Assembly (NCBI GenBank): GCA_946479905.1
Contig: CAMLIA010000006.1
Location: 1 to 55,573, forward strand
Direction: 5' to 3'
Length of the DNA stretch: 55,573 bases
Source: an uncultured Frankiales bacterium
Lineage (GTDB): Bacteria > Actinomycetota > Actinomycetes > Mycobacteriales > SCTD01
Below the pieces are notes generated by a model that saw only the letters and a list, made by a program, of their open reading frames with translations, did no database searches and had not been told where the DNA came from. How positions within the stretch are numbered: the stretch's first letter is position 1; each line of letters opens with the position of its first letter. Below are positions 36,630 through 45,088 of the stretch, in pieces. Position numbers and translations under genes: made by a program.

Positions 36630-37133
36630 TCAGACGGTCGTCGGACGCTCCGAGACGGGGGTGCGCTGCCGGGGCAGCGCACCCGCCTCGAGCTCGCGCA
36701 GCTCGGCGACCAACTGGACCAGGGTCGTCGCGCAGGTCGCGAGCTCGTCGTCGGTGAGCACCGTCAGCGCGCGCTCCAGGTGGTCCGCCTCGACCTCCCG
36801 CACCTTGTCGTTGACGGCCCGGCCCGCCGGCGTGGTGTGCACGAGGTTGATCCGCGCGTCCTGCTCGCTGCGCACCCGCTGGAGGAGACCGGCGTCCTCG
36901 AGCCCGGCGACGATGCGCGCGGTCGCGCCGGGGTCGAGGTGCAGCGACGCGGCCAGCGCCCCCATGGACATCGCCTCGGTGCGGCACACCTGGGCCAGGA
37001 CGTCCGCCGACGTGCGGGTCAGCTCGACCCCGGCGCTCGCCATCAGCCGCGCGAAGCTGCGCCGGCTCGACGTGATCCGGTGCAGCTGGTCCAGCGCGCT
37101 GTGCACCGCCTCCCGGTTCGCGTCCCTGGCCAC
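36630..37133 (-). CDS. MarR-family transcriptional regulator
   Basis: 167 residues from a GTG at 37133, 8 nt after the binding-protein stop. Winged helix: SMGALAASLHLDPGATARIVAGLEDAGLLQRVRS gives the recognition helix and EQDARINLVHTTPAGRAV the wing, with the conserved D.R pattern. Long N- and C-terminal helices for dimerisation. MarR proteins usually repress their own operon and release DNA on binding a small aromatic or related ligand. An inverted repeat upstream of the operon's first gene (41875-41895) is a candidate operator. Confidence 0.92.
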   Translation of the reverse strand: MARDANREAVHSALDQLHRITSSRRSFARLMASAGVELTRTSADVLAQVCRTEAMSMGALAASLHLDPGATARIVAGLEDAGLLQRVRSEQDARINLVHTTPAGRAVNDKVREVEADHLERALTVLTDDELATCATTLVQLVAELRELEAGALPRQRTPVSERPTTV

Positions 37134-37141
37134 GGCCCCGC

Positions 37142-38413
37142 TCAGCTCCCCGTGTAGGGCACGTACTCCGCGCCCTCGCAGCTGAAGCCGGTGTCCGGGA
37201 AGAGCCGGACGTACTTGCCGGCCTTGACCTGCGCGACGAGGTAGCAGGTGGCCGGCTTCTGGTCGCCGGGGTCGCTCTCGGCGAGCAGGCCGTCCGCGTC
37301 GAACTTCTTGGTGGCGATGAGCGCCTTCACGACCTGCTCGGGCGTCGCATCGGCACCGCCCGCGGCCTTGCGGGCCTGGGTGTAGAGCATCGCGTTGGCC
37401 CAGGCGTAGGCGCCGAACAGGTCGGGCTTGGCTCCGGGGTGGACCTTCTCCAGCCAGGTGAGGTACTCGTCGACGCCCTTGCTGGTCTTGCGGTCCTCGC
37501 CGAGGAACATCGCGAACTGCTGCGGGAGGTACAGGCCCTCGGCGGCAGCCGCGTCCGCGACGGAGAAGAAGTTCCCGTCGTACGCCGTGGCGGCCGTGAT
37601 GACCTTCGGGTGCCAGTTCTGCTGCTTGGCGGCGTCGAGGACGCGCGAGACGGCCTCGAGCTGGAAGCTGTCCATCGACAGCCACTGCACGCCCGCGTCC
37701 TTCATCTTGATGACGTCGGCGGTGTAGTCGGTCTGGACCTCGCTCTGCACCTCGCGGGTGAAGACGACCTTGCCCCCGATGGCCTCGAGGCCGGCGCGCA
37801 TCTCGTGCGCCGCGAACGCCACCCGCTTGTTGACGAGGATCCCGATGTGCTGGATCGCGCCGGGGTTCTTCGACGAGACCCACTTCAGACCGCCCACCGA
37901 CTGCCCGCTCGGGCTGGGGGCGGCGGTGAGGACCGTGGCGATCTTCGCCAGCGACGGGTCGAGCTGCTGGAACACGGCAGGAAGCTTCGGCCACTTGGGC
38001 AGCACGTCGGCGGCGCAGCCGTCGATCGCGGAGACGTTGCCGACGAAGGCCTCGACCTTCGGTGCCAGCGTCTCGTACGCGGTCCTGGTCGCGTTGCAGT
38101 CGATCTTCGAGTCAGCGGTGACGAGCTGCAGCGGTCGGCCGCCGATGCCGCCCTCGGCGTTCACCATGGCGACGTAGGCGTCCATGGCCTGGCGGGCGGC
38201 CTTGAACAGCCCGGTCACCGGCCCGGTGAGGTCGACGATGTTGCCGATGAGGATGGGCTTGCCGTTGGCGCTCGACGACGGTGGCGGGGTCGAGCTGCTC
38301 GACTTCGGCGTCGAGCTGCTGCTGCAGGCGGTCAGGGCCAGCGCGCCGGCGGCGACGAGCGCACCGGCACGGACGACCAGGGGGAGACGGGTCAGGGTCA
38401 GGTCGTGCGGCAC
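37142..38413 (-). CDS. HAAT-type ABC transporter substrate-binding lipoprotein
   Basis: 423 residues, GTG at 38413 with AAGGAG 9 nt upstream. Lipobox ALALTAC, then a Ser/Pro-rich linker, then a type I binding fold: ILIGNIVDLTGPVTG, MVNAEGGIGGRPLQL and VEAFVGNVSAIDGC. Four mature-domain cysteines (DCNATR, DGCAAD, ATCYLV, FSCEG) could form disulfides and are not typical of LivK. Ligand pocket cannot be read by eye; the gene context (MarR, amidohydrolase-like) suggests something other than a plain branched-chain amino acid. Confidence 0.9.
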   Translation of the reverse strand: MPHDLTLTRLPLVVRAGALVAAGALALTACSSSSTPKSSSSTPPPSSSANGKPILIGNIVDLTGPVTGLFKAARQAMDAYVAMVNAEGGIGGRPLQLVTADSKIDCNATRTAYETLAPKVEAFVGNVSAIDGCAADVLPKWPKLPAVFQQLDPSLAKIATVLTAAPSPSGQSVGGLKWVSSKNPGAIQHIGILVNKRVAFAAHEMRAGLEAIGGKVVFTREVQSEVQTDYTADVIKMKDAGVQWLSMDSFQLEAVSRVLDAAKQQNWHPKVITAATAYDGNFFSVADAAAAEGLYLPQQFAMFLGEDRKTSKGVDEYLTWLEKVHPGAKPDLFGAYAWANAMLYTQARKAAGGADATPEQVVKALIATKKFDADGLLAESDPGDQKPATCYLVAQVKAGKYVRLFPDTGFSCEGAEYVPYTGS

Positions 38414-38440
38414 GTGCGATCTCCTTCGACGGTTCGTGCG

Positions 38441-39190
38441 TCAGGACGAGCTGGAAAGGTAGGCGTCGACGACGAGGTCGCGGACCTCGTCGGGTGTGCC
38501 GCTGGCCCGGACCCGGCCGGCGGCGAGCACGTACGCGACGTCCGCGACCTCGAGCGCGGTGGTCGCGAACTGCTCCACGAGCAGCACCGGGGTGCCCTCC
38601 TGGGCGATCACCCGGACGAGGTCGAACAGCTCGTCGACGATCACGGGTGCGAGGCCCATCGAGATCTCGTCGAGCAGGAGGACGTCCGGGTTCGTGCTCA
38701 GCGCCCGGCTCATCGCCAGCATCTGCTGCTCACCACCCGACAACGACCCGGCGAGCTGCTTGCGCCGCTCGCCCAGCCGGGGGAAGCGGGCGTAGGCGAG
38801 ATCCTCCACCTGGGAGCGCTTCACGCCGCGGTGCGTCCACATCCGCAGGTTGTCAGCCACCGTCAGGTTGGGGAAGACGCCACGCCCCTCAGGCACGCTG
38901 CACAGCCCCTGGCGCGCGAGGCTCTCCACGCTCCTGCCGGCGAGCGGTGCGCCGCGCAGCAGCACCTCACCGGCGGTGGGGGTGTTGCGGCCGCTCGCGA
39001 CCCGCAGCGTGGTGGTCTTGCCCGCGCCGTTGGGTCCCAGGAGGGCCACGACGCCGCGCTGCGGGACGACGAGGTCCACGCCGTGCAGGACCTCCACGCG
39101 CCCGTAACCCGTGCGGACACCGCGCAGCTCCAGGGCAGGCGTGCCCTCGTCCGTCGCCCGTGGCGACGGCAGGCTCACCGGGGTCGTCAC
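38441..39190 (-). CDS. HAAT-type ABC transporter ATPase, LivF type
   Basis: 249 residues, GTG overlapping the upstream LivG stop. Walker A LLGPNGAGKTTTLR, SVPEGRGVFPNLTVADNL, signature LSGGEQQMLAMSRAL, Walker B VLLLDEISMGLAP (Ile in place of the usual Pro after DE) and LVEQFA in the switch position. An extra ~18 residues precede the domain. Partner of the LivG-type ATPase. Confidence 0.93.
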   Translation of the reverse strand: MTTPVSLPSPRATDEGTPALELRGVRTGYGRVEVLHGVDLVVPQRGVVALLGPNGAGKTTTLRVASGRNTPTAGEVLLRGAPLAGRSVESLARQGLCSVPEGRGVFPNLTVADNLRMWTHRGVKRSQVEDLAYARFPRLGERRKQLAGSLSGGEQQMLAMSRALSTNPDVLLLDEISMGLAPVIVDELFDLVRVIAQEGTPVLLVEQFATTALEVADVAYVLAAGRVRASGTPDEVRDLVVDAYLSSSS

Positions 39191-39957
39191 GCCGTCACCG
39201 GCGCGTCCGCAGCGGCGGCACGGGGGGCGGGTACGCCGTCGGGGTCGGCCGTCCCGAGGTAGGCCTCCTGCACCCGAGGGTCGGCCTGGACCTGCGCCGG
39301 CGTGCCCACGGCGAGGACCTTGCCGAAGTCGAGGACGGTGACAGAGGTGCAGATGCGCATCACCATCTCGACGTCGTGCTCCACGAGGAGGACGGCGGTC
39401 CCTGCGGAGGCGACGCCGAGCAGCAGGTCGCCGAGCGCGTGGCTCTCCGACTCGTCGAGGCCTGAGCCGGGCTCGTCCAGCAGGAGCGTGGTCGGTTGCG
39501 TCGCCAGCGCGCGAGCCACCTCGAGCACGCGCGCCGTGCCCGTCGGCAGCTCGGCGGCCGGGCGCGCCGCCACGTGGGTGAGCCCGGTGCGCTCGAGCAG
39601 CTCGTCGGCGTGCGCGCCCGCCTTCCGCAGCCCGCGCAGGCCGTGGGCGACCTCCGCCGCCAGCAGCACGTTGTCCCGGACGCTCAGGGAACCGAACACC
39701 TCCAGCCGCTGGAAGGTCCGCGACAGGCCGCGGTGCGCCCGGCGGCCGGGGCCGAGGCGGGTGACGTCGCGGCCGTCGAGGTGCACCCGGCCCGACCGGG
39801 GACGGCGCAGTCCCGTGACGACGTCGAACAGGGTCGTCTTGCCGGCGCCGTTCGGGCCGATCAGCCCGGTGATCTGGCCTGCGGGCGCGGACAGGCGCAC
39901 GCCGTCCAGCGCCACGACGCCGCCGAACGTGACGGTCACGTCATCGACTGCCAGCAC
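39187..39957 (-). CDS. HAAT-type ABC transporter ATPase, LivG type, unusual signature
   Basis: 256 residues. Walker A LIGPNGAGKTTLFD, Q-loop LSRTFQRLEVF, Walker B TLLLDEPGSGLDE and switch His VEHDVEMV are intact. The signature reads LPTGTARVLEVARAL where LivG normally has LSYGDQRRLE, losing the Ser and Gln but keeping the Gly. The start lies inside the end of the permease gene (17-bp overlap), so it is translationally coupled. The C-terminal 20 residues are Ala/Pro-rich. Confidence 0.92.
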   Translation of the reverse strand: MLAVDDVTVTFGGVVALDGVRLSAPAGQITGLIGPNGAGKTTLFDVVTGLRRPRSGRVHLDGRDVTRLGPGRRAHRGLSRTFQRLEVFGSLSVRDNVLLAAEVAHGLRGLRKAGAHADELLERTGLTHVAARPAAELPTGTARVLEVARALATQPTTLLLDEPGSGLDESESHALGDLLLGVASAGTAVLLVEHDVEMVMRICTSVTVLDFGKVLAVGTPAQVQADPRVQEAYLGTADPDGVPAPRAAAADAPVTA

Positions 39958-41848
39958 TGACGAGCACCTCCTCCTGCGCCGCCGGGGAGGGGTCGCTGTC
40001 GGCAGGGGGAGCCGGGCGGCGACGCCGCACGGAGTCGAGGAAGCTGCCGATGACGCCGTTCTGCTGCTTGCCCAGCCCCACTGCGCCGATCCCGACGAGG
40101 AGCGACAGGATCCCGGCGCGACCCCCGAAGGCGTCCTGGAGCATGGGCCCCACCTCGAGCAGCACTCCGGCGACGAGCACGCCGCTGACGGTGCGCACGC
40201 CCCAGATCACCGCCATCAGCAGCAGCGTCAGGCCCAGGATCAGGCCGAAGTCGGTGTTGCCGACGGCGTGCTGCTGGCCTCCCAGCAGGGCGCCGCCGAG
40301 GCCGGCGATGCCGGCGGACAGGGCGAAGACGGACAGCTTCGTCGCGGAGATCCCGACCCCGATGGTGGCGCTGCCGGTGGGGCTGTCGCCCATGGCGACG
40401 AGGCGGCGCCCGAAGGTCGAGCGCCGCAGCGCCAGGACCCCGACGGCCACGGCGGCGAACAGCACGCACACCGCGACGAGGTAGGCCCGGTCGTTGGACA
40501 GGTCCACGCCGAGGTGCGGCCGCGGCACCCGCAGCGACAGCGAGCTCGACATCACCGACGCGTTCGTGAAGAACGCGGTGTCCATGGCGTACCCGAAGGC
40601 CAGCGTCGCCAGCGCGAGGTACAGACCGCGCAGCCGCAGCGCGGGCAGCGCGACCAGGGCACCGACACCCGCAGGGACGAGCACGGCGAGAGCCAGCGCG
40701 AGCAGCGAGCCCGAGCCGCCGTCGGCCTTCGACATCGTGACGGCGCCGACGCCGGCGAACGTCAGCTGGCACAGCGACACCTGGCTGCCGTAGCCGGTGA
40801 GAGGCACCAGGCTCAGCAGGATCATGCTGATCGCGACGCCGTGGGTGATGGTCGACACCTTGGGGCCGGGCAGCAGCGAGGCCACCACGACCGCGAGCAG
40901 GACGAAGCCTGCCCCGACGAGAAGCGACTCGCGCGCGCCGGCCACGCGCGGGGCGGCGAGCGTCGTGGGCCGGCCGGCGCGCAGCCGCGTCTGCGGCAGC
41001 AGCAGCAGGGCGACGAACAGGAACACCATGGGGATGACCGGCTGCAGCTGGCTCAGCCAGTCGAGCGTCACGTAGCCGACGGCCATCGACTGCGCCAGGC
41101 CCAGCAGCAGCGCACCGACGAAGACGAGCGGCAGCGACGACAGCCTCCCGACGACCGCGGCGGCGTACCCGTTCACCACGAGCAGGGTCAGGGTGATCGC
41201 GTCCAGCTGGACCTGCGAGGCCAGCAGGATGCCGGCGAGGGCGGCGAGCGAGCAGCCCAGCCCCCACCCGAGCGCGCCGACCCGGGCCGGAGACGCCCCG
41301 GTGAGGGCGGCGAGCTCCCGGTCGTCGACGACCGCGCGCATCGTCACGCCGGCCCGGGACAGGTGCAGGAACGCCCACAGGCCGAGGGAGACCCCCGCGG
41401 CGGTGCCGACGATGATGAGCTGGTGGGCGGTCAGGACCACGCCGAGGACCGTGACCTGCTTGCCGAGGAAGAACGGCTGCAGGCGGTGCACGTCGGTCGG
41501 GGGCCACACCAGGTTCGTCGTCCCGATGAGGACGAGCAGCAGGCCGATCGTGACGGTCAGCATCACCTCGAGCGACGCGCCGCTGAGCCGGCGGACCAGG
41601 AGCCGCTCGATGAGCGCCCCGAACAGCGGCGCGATGCCGAGCACCACGACGGCGAGCGCGAGCGGCTTGGGCACGCTGTGCTGCGCGGTGAGGTCCCAGT
41701 ACGCGAAGGCACCGACCATCCCCACCGCGCCGTGCGCGATGTTGAAGACACCTGACGTCGTGTAGGTGACCACGAGACCGCAGGCCGTGAGCGCGTACAC
41801 GCAGCCCATGACCAGCCCCGCCACACCCAGGGCGAGAAAGGTGTCCAC
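39941..41848 (-). CDS. Fused LivH-LivM permease
   Basis: 635 residues from a GTG at 41848. Residues 1 to about 290 are a LivH: GLVMGCVYALTACGLVVTYTTSG, FNIAHGAVGMVGAF, MRAVVDDRELAALTG. From about 310 on is a complete LivM: ISMILLSLVPLTGYGSQVSLCQLTFAGVGAV, LRLRGLYLALATLAFGYAM, RRLVAMGDSPTGSATIGV. The whole membrane channel is thus one polypeptide of about 16 helices. The cytoplasmic tail is Pro/Glu-rich. First gene of the operon that continues through LivG, LivF, binding protein, MarR and the amidohydrolase-like gene. Confidence 0.92.
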   Translation of the reverse strand: MDTFLALGVAGLVMGCVYALTACGLVVTYTTSGVFNIAHGAVGMVGAFAYWDLTAQHSVPKPLALAVVVLGIAPLFGALIERLLVRRLSGASLEVMLTVTIGLLLVLIGTTNLVWPPTDVHRLQPFFLGKQVTVLGVVLTAHQLIIVGTAAGVSLGLWAFLHLSRAGVTMRAVVDDRELAALTGASPARVGALGWGLGCSLAALAGILLASQVQLDAITLTLLVVNGYAAAVVGRLSSLPLVFVGALLLGLAQSMAVGYVTLDWLSQLQPVIPMVFLFVALLLLPQTRLRAGRPTTLAAPRVAGARESLLVGAGFVLLAVVVASLLPGPKVSTITHGVAISMILLSLVPLTGYGSQVSLCQLTFAGVGAVTMSKADGGSGSLLALALAVLVPAGVGALVALPALRLRGLYLALATLAFGYAMDTAFFTNASVMSSSLSLRVPRPHLGVDLSNDRAYLVAVCVLFAAVAVGVLALRRSTFGRRLVAMGDSPTGSATIGVGISATKLSVFALSAGIAGLGGALLGGQQHAVGNTDFGLILGLTLLLMAVIWGVRTVSGVLVAGVLLEVGPMLQDAFGGRAGILSLLVGIGAVGLGKQQNGVIGSFLDSVRRRRPAPPADSDPSPAAQEEVLVSAGSR

Positions 41849-41874
41849 GTGCCCCCGTTCGCTGCGGCGGAGTT

Positions 41875-41895
41875 ACGTGCCGATGTCAAGCACGT
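41875..41895. promoter_or_regulatory. Candidate MarR operator with overlapping -35 box
   Basis: Perfect inverted repeat ACGTGC (41875-41880), 9-nt spacer, GCACGT (41890-41895), 27 bp upstream of the permease GTG. On the minus strand the spacer contains TTGACA (41884-41889), a consensus -35 box. A dimeric regulator here would block transcription, so the operon's own MarR protein is the obvious candidate. No good -10 is visible downstream. An 8-bp palindrome AAGCGCTT lies further up at 41929-41936. Confidence 0.5.
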
Positions 41896-41976
41896 GGCTG
41901 AAGTGTGTGAGAGCGACCACGAACCCGGAAGCGCTTGCGGCGAAGATGACTACAAGGGACTAGGCGGGCGATCTGC

Positions 41977-43269
41977 TCAGGCCCGCGAGGACCGCGCCAG
42001 CAGCGCGGCGGTCACGGCGACCGCGACCGCGGCGGCGACGCCGATGACCTGGCCCGGCCGGCTGAGCGAGAGGCCGACGATGATCGCGGCCTCCACCGGC
42101 AGGGCGCTGAGCACGACGCGGACCGGCACCGGGTCGCGGGTCGCGATGGCGCGGTAGACGAGCAGCTGCACGATCGACAGGGTGCCGCCCTGCAGCACGA
42201 ACAGCGGTACGACGGGTCCGAGCGAGCCGTAGCTCTCGCCGAACGTGACCTCGAGAGCGAGCCGGCCCAGCAGCAGCGCCCCCGCCAGCTCGACGGCGCC
42301 CAGCGCCGCCACGACGGCGACGGCTCGGCGCAGGACGACTCGCCCCGCGTCCGGGTCGGAGAGCCGGGGGAACACGACGACCGCGACGACCTGCGGCAGC
42401 CAGAAGGCCACCTTCGCGCAGACGGTGCCCGCGCTGTAGTGGCCGGAGTCGACCCCGCTGAGCGCGTTGCGGGCGAGCAGCAGGTCGAGGTTGGCGAGGG
42501 CCAGCAGCGCGACCAGCCCGCCGGCTGCCGCAGCGGTCTCCCGGAGGCCCGGCAGGTCGGGCAGCCGCCCGGCAGGGAGTGCTCCGGTGACCCGGGCCAC
42601 GAGCAGCACGCCGACGACGGCGATGACGGCCGTCCCACCGGCCAGCCACGCGAGCACCGCCGCCGGGCCGCCGCCCAGGGCGAGCGGCACCAGGCCCACG
42701 CCCTTGCCGACGGCCTGGCCGACGATGAGCAGAGCGAGCGCGGCGAAGCGCTCCTCGCCCTGCAGGATGCCCAGCGCTGCGTACAGGACCGACATGGGCA
42801 GCAGTCCCACCGCGAGCCACAGCGGACCCGCGACGGAGGAGTGCAGGAAGGCCGCGATCACGGGGGCGAGCGCGGCAGCGACCGCAGCCACGGCGAGGCC
42901 GGCGAGGACCGACCGCACGAGCAGCGCGCGCTCGCGCGGTCCCGGTCGCTCGTCCCCGGGGCGCAGGGCGAGCGACCGGGCGACGACGGCCTGCAGGGCC
43001 AGCGCGGGGACGGAGGCGACCAGCAGGGCGCCGAGCAGAGCCGTCAGCTCGCCGTACCGGTCCTCGTCGAGGGAGCGGGACGCGACCAGCGCCAGCAGGT
43101 AGCCCACGACGTTGACCAGGGTGAGGGCCGGCGCGACCAGGCCGCCTCCGCGCGCGAGCGAGCGCCGCCCCCCGGGGGTTCCGGGGTCCACGAGCCCCGC
43201 CGAGTCGGCGGCAGCCGGCACCAGCACCACGGCCGGCGGGTGGTCCTCCACGATCGAACGGTAGGGCAC
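41977..43269 (-). CDS. Polysaccharide flippase-like membrane protein (MOP/Wzx type)
   Basis: 430 residues, about 12 hydrophobic helices, GTG at 43269. The first 35 residues are polar. LVNVVGYLLALVASRSLDEDRYGELTALLG is the usual start of Wzx-type flippases (helix, then a D.YG motif), and NLDLLLARNALSGVDSGHYSAGT matches the central A.....G.Y.A. region. Such proteins move lipid-linked glycans across the membrane. The next genes on both strands encode glycan enzymes, so it probably exports a lipid-linked precursor of the AftD polymer. Divergent from the following gene with only 23 bp between the starts. Confidence 0.82.
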   Translation of the reverse strand: MPYRSIVEDHPPAVVLVPAAADSAGLVDPGTPGGRRSLARGGGLVAPALTLVNVVGYLLALVASRSLDEDRYGELTALLGALLVASVPALALQAVVARSLALRPGDERPGPRERALLVRSVLAGLAVAAVAAALAPVIAAFLHSSVAGPLWLAVGLLPMSVLYAALGILQGEERFAALALLIVGQAVGKGVGLVPLALGGGPAAVLAWLAGGTAVIAVVGVLLVARVTGALPAGRLPDLPGLRETAAAAGGLVALLALANLDLLLARNALSGVDSGHYSAGTVCAKVAFWLPQVVAVVVFPRLSDPDAGRVVLRRAVAVVAALGAVELAGALLLGRLALEVTFGESYGSLGPVVPLFVLQGGTLSIVQLLVYRAIATRDPVPVRVVLSALPVEAAIIVGLSLSRPGQVIGVAAAVAVAVTAALLARSSRA

Positions 43270-43292
43270 CTCAGGGCATATAGGGTCCGCTC
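43270..43292. promoter_or_regulatory. 23-bp divergent region with overlapping -10 boxes
   Basis: Forward: TAGGGT (43281-43286) then 6 nt then GTG (43293). Reverse: TATATG on the minus strand (43277-43282) then 7 nt then GTG (43269). Both -10 boxes share the same TATA core, and both genes would be leaderless. Two polymerases could not sit here together, so the two directions should exclude each other. Confidence 0.5.
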
Positions 43293-45080
43293 GTGCCGTC
43301 GCGGACCGCCTCGCGTGCTGGTCTGCTCACCGGAGTGGCACTGGCGGCGCTGCTCCTCGCGCCGGTCGTCGGGCCAGGCTTCGTCCTGGTGCGCGACATG
43401 GTGTTCGTGCCGAGGATCCCGCTGACCCGGACGCTGCTCGGCGTGACCGGCGTGCCGCGCGCCGTCCCGAGCGACCTGGTGGTGGCGCTGCTGAGCCGCG
43501 TGCTCACCGGTGGCTGGCTGCAGGACGTGATCCTGGTGGCCGTCGTGGTGTGCGGGGCGTGGGGCGCCGCGCGGCTGGTGCCGTCCGGGCGGCCCTCTCA
43601 GGCGGTGGTGGCCGCGGCCGGCTACGGCTGGTCGGCCTACTTCCACGAGCGCCTGCTGCTGGGCCAGTGGGCGCTGCTCGTGGGTTGGGCGGTGCTGCCG
43701 TGGGCGGCCCGAGCCGCGCTCGACTGGCGCCGTGGCGCCCCCGGTTGGCGTGCCGTGCTGTGCCTGGCGGTCGCGGCGCTCGGGGGTGCCTCCGCCGAGC
43801 TCCTCGTCGCCGTGGTGGTCGTCGTGTGCGGACGGCCGTGGCGGGCGCTCGCCGCGACCGCCGTGCTCGCGCTGCCCTGGGCGGTGCCGGCACTGCTCGC
43901 GCCCGACGGCCTGCCGTCGGGCGACCCGGCGGGCGTGGCCGCGTTCGCCAGCCGGAGCGACAGCTGGGCGGGGGTGGTCGGCAGCCTGCTGACCGGTGGC
44001 GGGGTGTGGGCGCCCGCAGCCGTGCCGCCCGGCCGGAGCGTCGGGCTCGTCGTCTCGCTGGGAGTCCTCGTGCTCGCTGCCACGGGCCTGCGCAGGACGA
44101 TGCAGGCGCTCGGGGTGCGGCTCGCCGTCGCCGCCGCGGCGGGGCTGCTGCTCAGCCTGCTGGGCCGGTTGCCGGGGACAGCGCCGGCGCTGCGCTGGGC
44201 CGTCGTGCACGTGCCCGCGGCCGGTCTGCTCCGCGACGGGCACAAGTGGATCGCGCCGTGGGTCCTGCTCGTCGCGATCGCCGCGGCCGTCGGGCTGGGG
44301 GTCGTGCAGGAGCGGCTGCGGGCTCCGAGGGTGCAGCTGGCGGCGGCGGTGCTGGCGGCCGCCGCACCGCTCGCCGCGCTGCCCGGCGCGGCGTGGGCCG
44401 AGGGCGGGAGGCTGCGCGCGTCGTCGTACCCCTCCGCCTGGCAGACCGTCGCGGACCGGGCCGGTGACCGCGCGGTGCTCGTGCTGCCGTGGGGGTCCTA
44501 CCGCGCGTTCCCGTGGGACGGCGACCGCACGGTTCTCGACCCTGCCCCGCGCTGGTTGCGGGGGCGCGTCGTGATGGACGACGACCTGCCGCTGTCGACC
44601 GGGACGGTGCAGGGCGAGGACCCGCTCGCCCGCGAGCTGGATCCCCTGCTCAGCGGAAGGGGCCCGCTGCTCGACACGCTGCGCCGGGAGCGCATTCCGC
44701 TGGTCCTCGTGGAGCGCACGACCCGAGGCAGTGACCCGGTCGCGGAGGAGGCCCGGCTCGTCGGCTTGGAGCCGGTGGTGCGCACCGCGGAGCTGTCGCT
44801 GTGGCGGGTCCCGGGCACGCCGCAGCGCCGCCTCCCGAGGGCACCGCTGGGGCCGGTGCTCGTGGGTGACGGCGCTGCTGTGCTGCTCGCCGCGTGGGCG
44901 GCGAGCCGGCTACTGACCGGTGTCGTAGGTGGCGGAGATGTCCTGCGTCTGGGAGGACGTCGGCGCGGTGCCCGACGGGCCCCCGCCCTGGGTGACGACG
45001 ATGCCGGCGGTCGCGGCGCCGGCGAGGACGACGCCCGCGAGGATCGTGACGATGGTTCCCATGGTGGCTCTCTCTCCTGA
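43293..45080 (+). CDS. Large polytopic membrane protein of the glycan cluster (possible GT-C-like)
   Basis: 595 residues. About ten helices, with a conserved-looking GYGWSAYFHERLLLGQWALLVGWAVLPW segment and a luminal HVPAAGLLRDGHKWIAPW stretch. A soluble part near residues 385-515 follows (VLVLPWGSYRAFPWDG). The layout, helices then a soluble exoplasmic domain, is shared with AftD and other GT-C-type proteins; no catalytic motif is certain. The mycobacterial gene Rv0226c, of similar size and next to related genes, is a likely relative (from memory). The last ~57 codons run over the whole antisense DUF2613 gene and are Gly/Arg/Asp-rich, so the native C-terminus may once have been near residue 540. 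Confidence 0.8.
   Translation: MPSRTASRAGLLTGVALAALLLAPVVGPGFVLVRDMVFVPRIPLTRTLLGVTGVPRAVPSDLVVALLSRVLTGGWLQDVILVAVVVCGAWGAARLVPSGRPSQAVVAAAGYGWSAYFHERLLLGQWALLVGWAVLPWAARAALDWRRGAPGWRAVLCLAVAALGGASAELLVAVVVVVCGRPWRALAATAVLALPWAVPALLAPDGLPSGDPAGVAAFASRSDSWAGVVGSLLTGGGVWAPAAVPPGRSVGLVVSLGVLVLAATGLRRTMQALGVRLAVAAAAGLLLSLLGRLPGTAPALRWAVVHVPAAGLLRDGHKWIAPWVLLVAIAAAVGLGVVQERLRAPRVQLAAAVLAAAAPLAALPGAAWAEGGRLRASSYPSAWQTVADRAGDRAVLVLPWGSYRAFPWDGDRTVLDPAPRWLRGRVVMDDDLPLSTGTVQGEDPLARELDPLLSGRGPLLDTLRRERIPLVLVERTTRGSDPVAEEARLVGLEPVVRTAELSLWRVPGTPQRRLPRAPLGPVLVGDGAAVLLAAWAASRLLTGVVGGGDVLRLGGRRRGARRAPALGDDDAGGRGAGEDDAREDRDDGSHGGSLS
44910..45062 (-). CDS. DUF2613-type miniprotein
   Basis: 50 residues from the ATG at 45062 with AGGAGAG about 10 nt upstream. 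One hydrophobic helix, MGTIVTILAGVVLAGAATAG, then a polar tail ending in YDTGQ. This matches the DUF2613 family of tiny actinobacterial membrane proteins. In M. tuberculosis such a protein (Rv0236A) sits next to aftD, and aftD is nearby here. It follows the GT4 gene by 26 nt on the same strand. The gene lies entirely inside the 3' end of the convergent 43293-45080 gene. Possibly a small accessory subunit of the arabinosyltransferase. Confidence 0.8.
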   Translation of the reverse strand: MGTIVTILAGVVLAGAATAGIVVTQGGGPSGTAPTSSQTQDISATYDTGQ

Positions 45081-45088
45081 GGGGTGGG

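Noticed and set aside
39302..41755. 817-residue forward open frame over the fused permease
   Set aside because: Composition is low-complexity (Gln, Arg, Asp, Glu) typical of a shadow; the minus strand encodes clear LivH, LivM and LivG.
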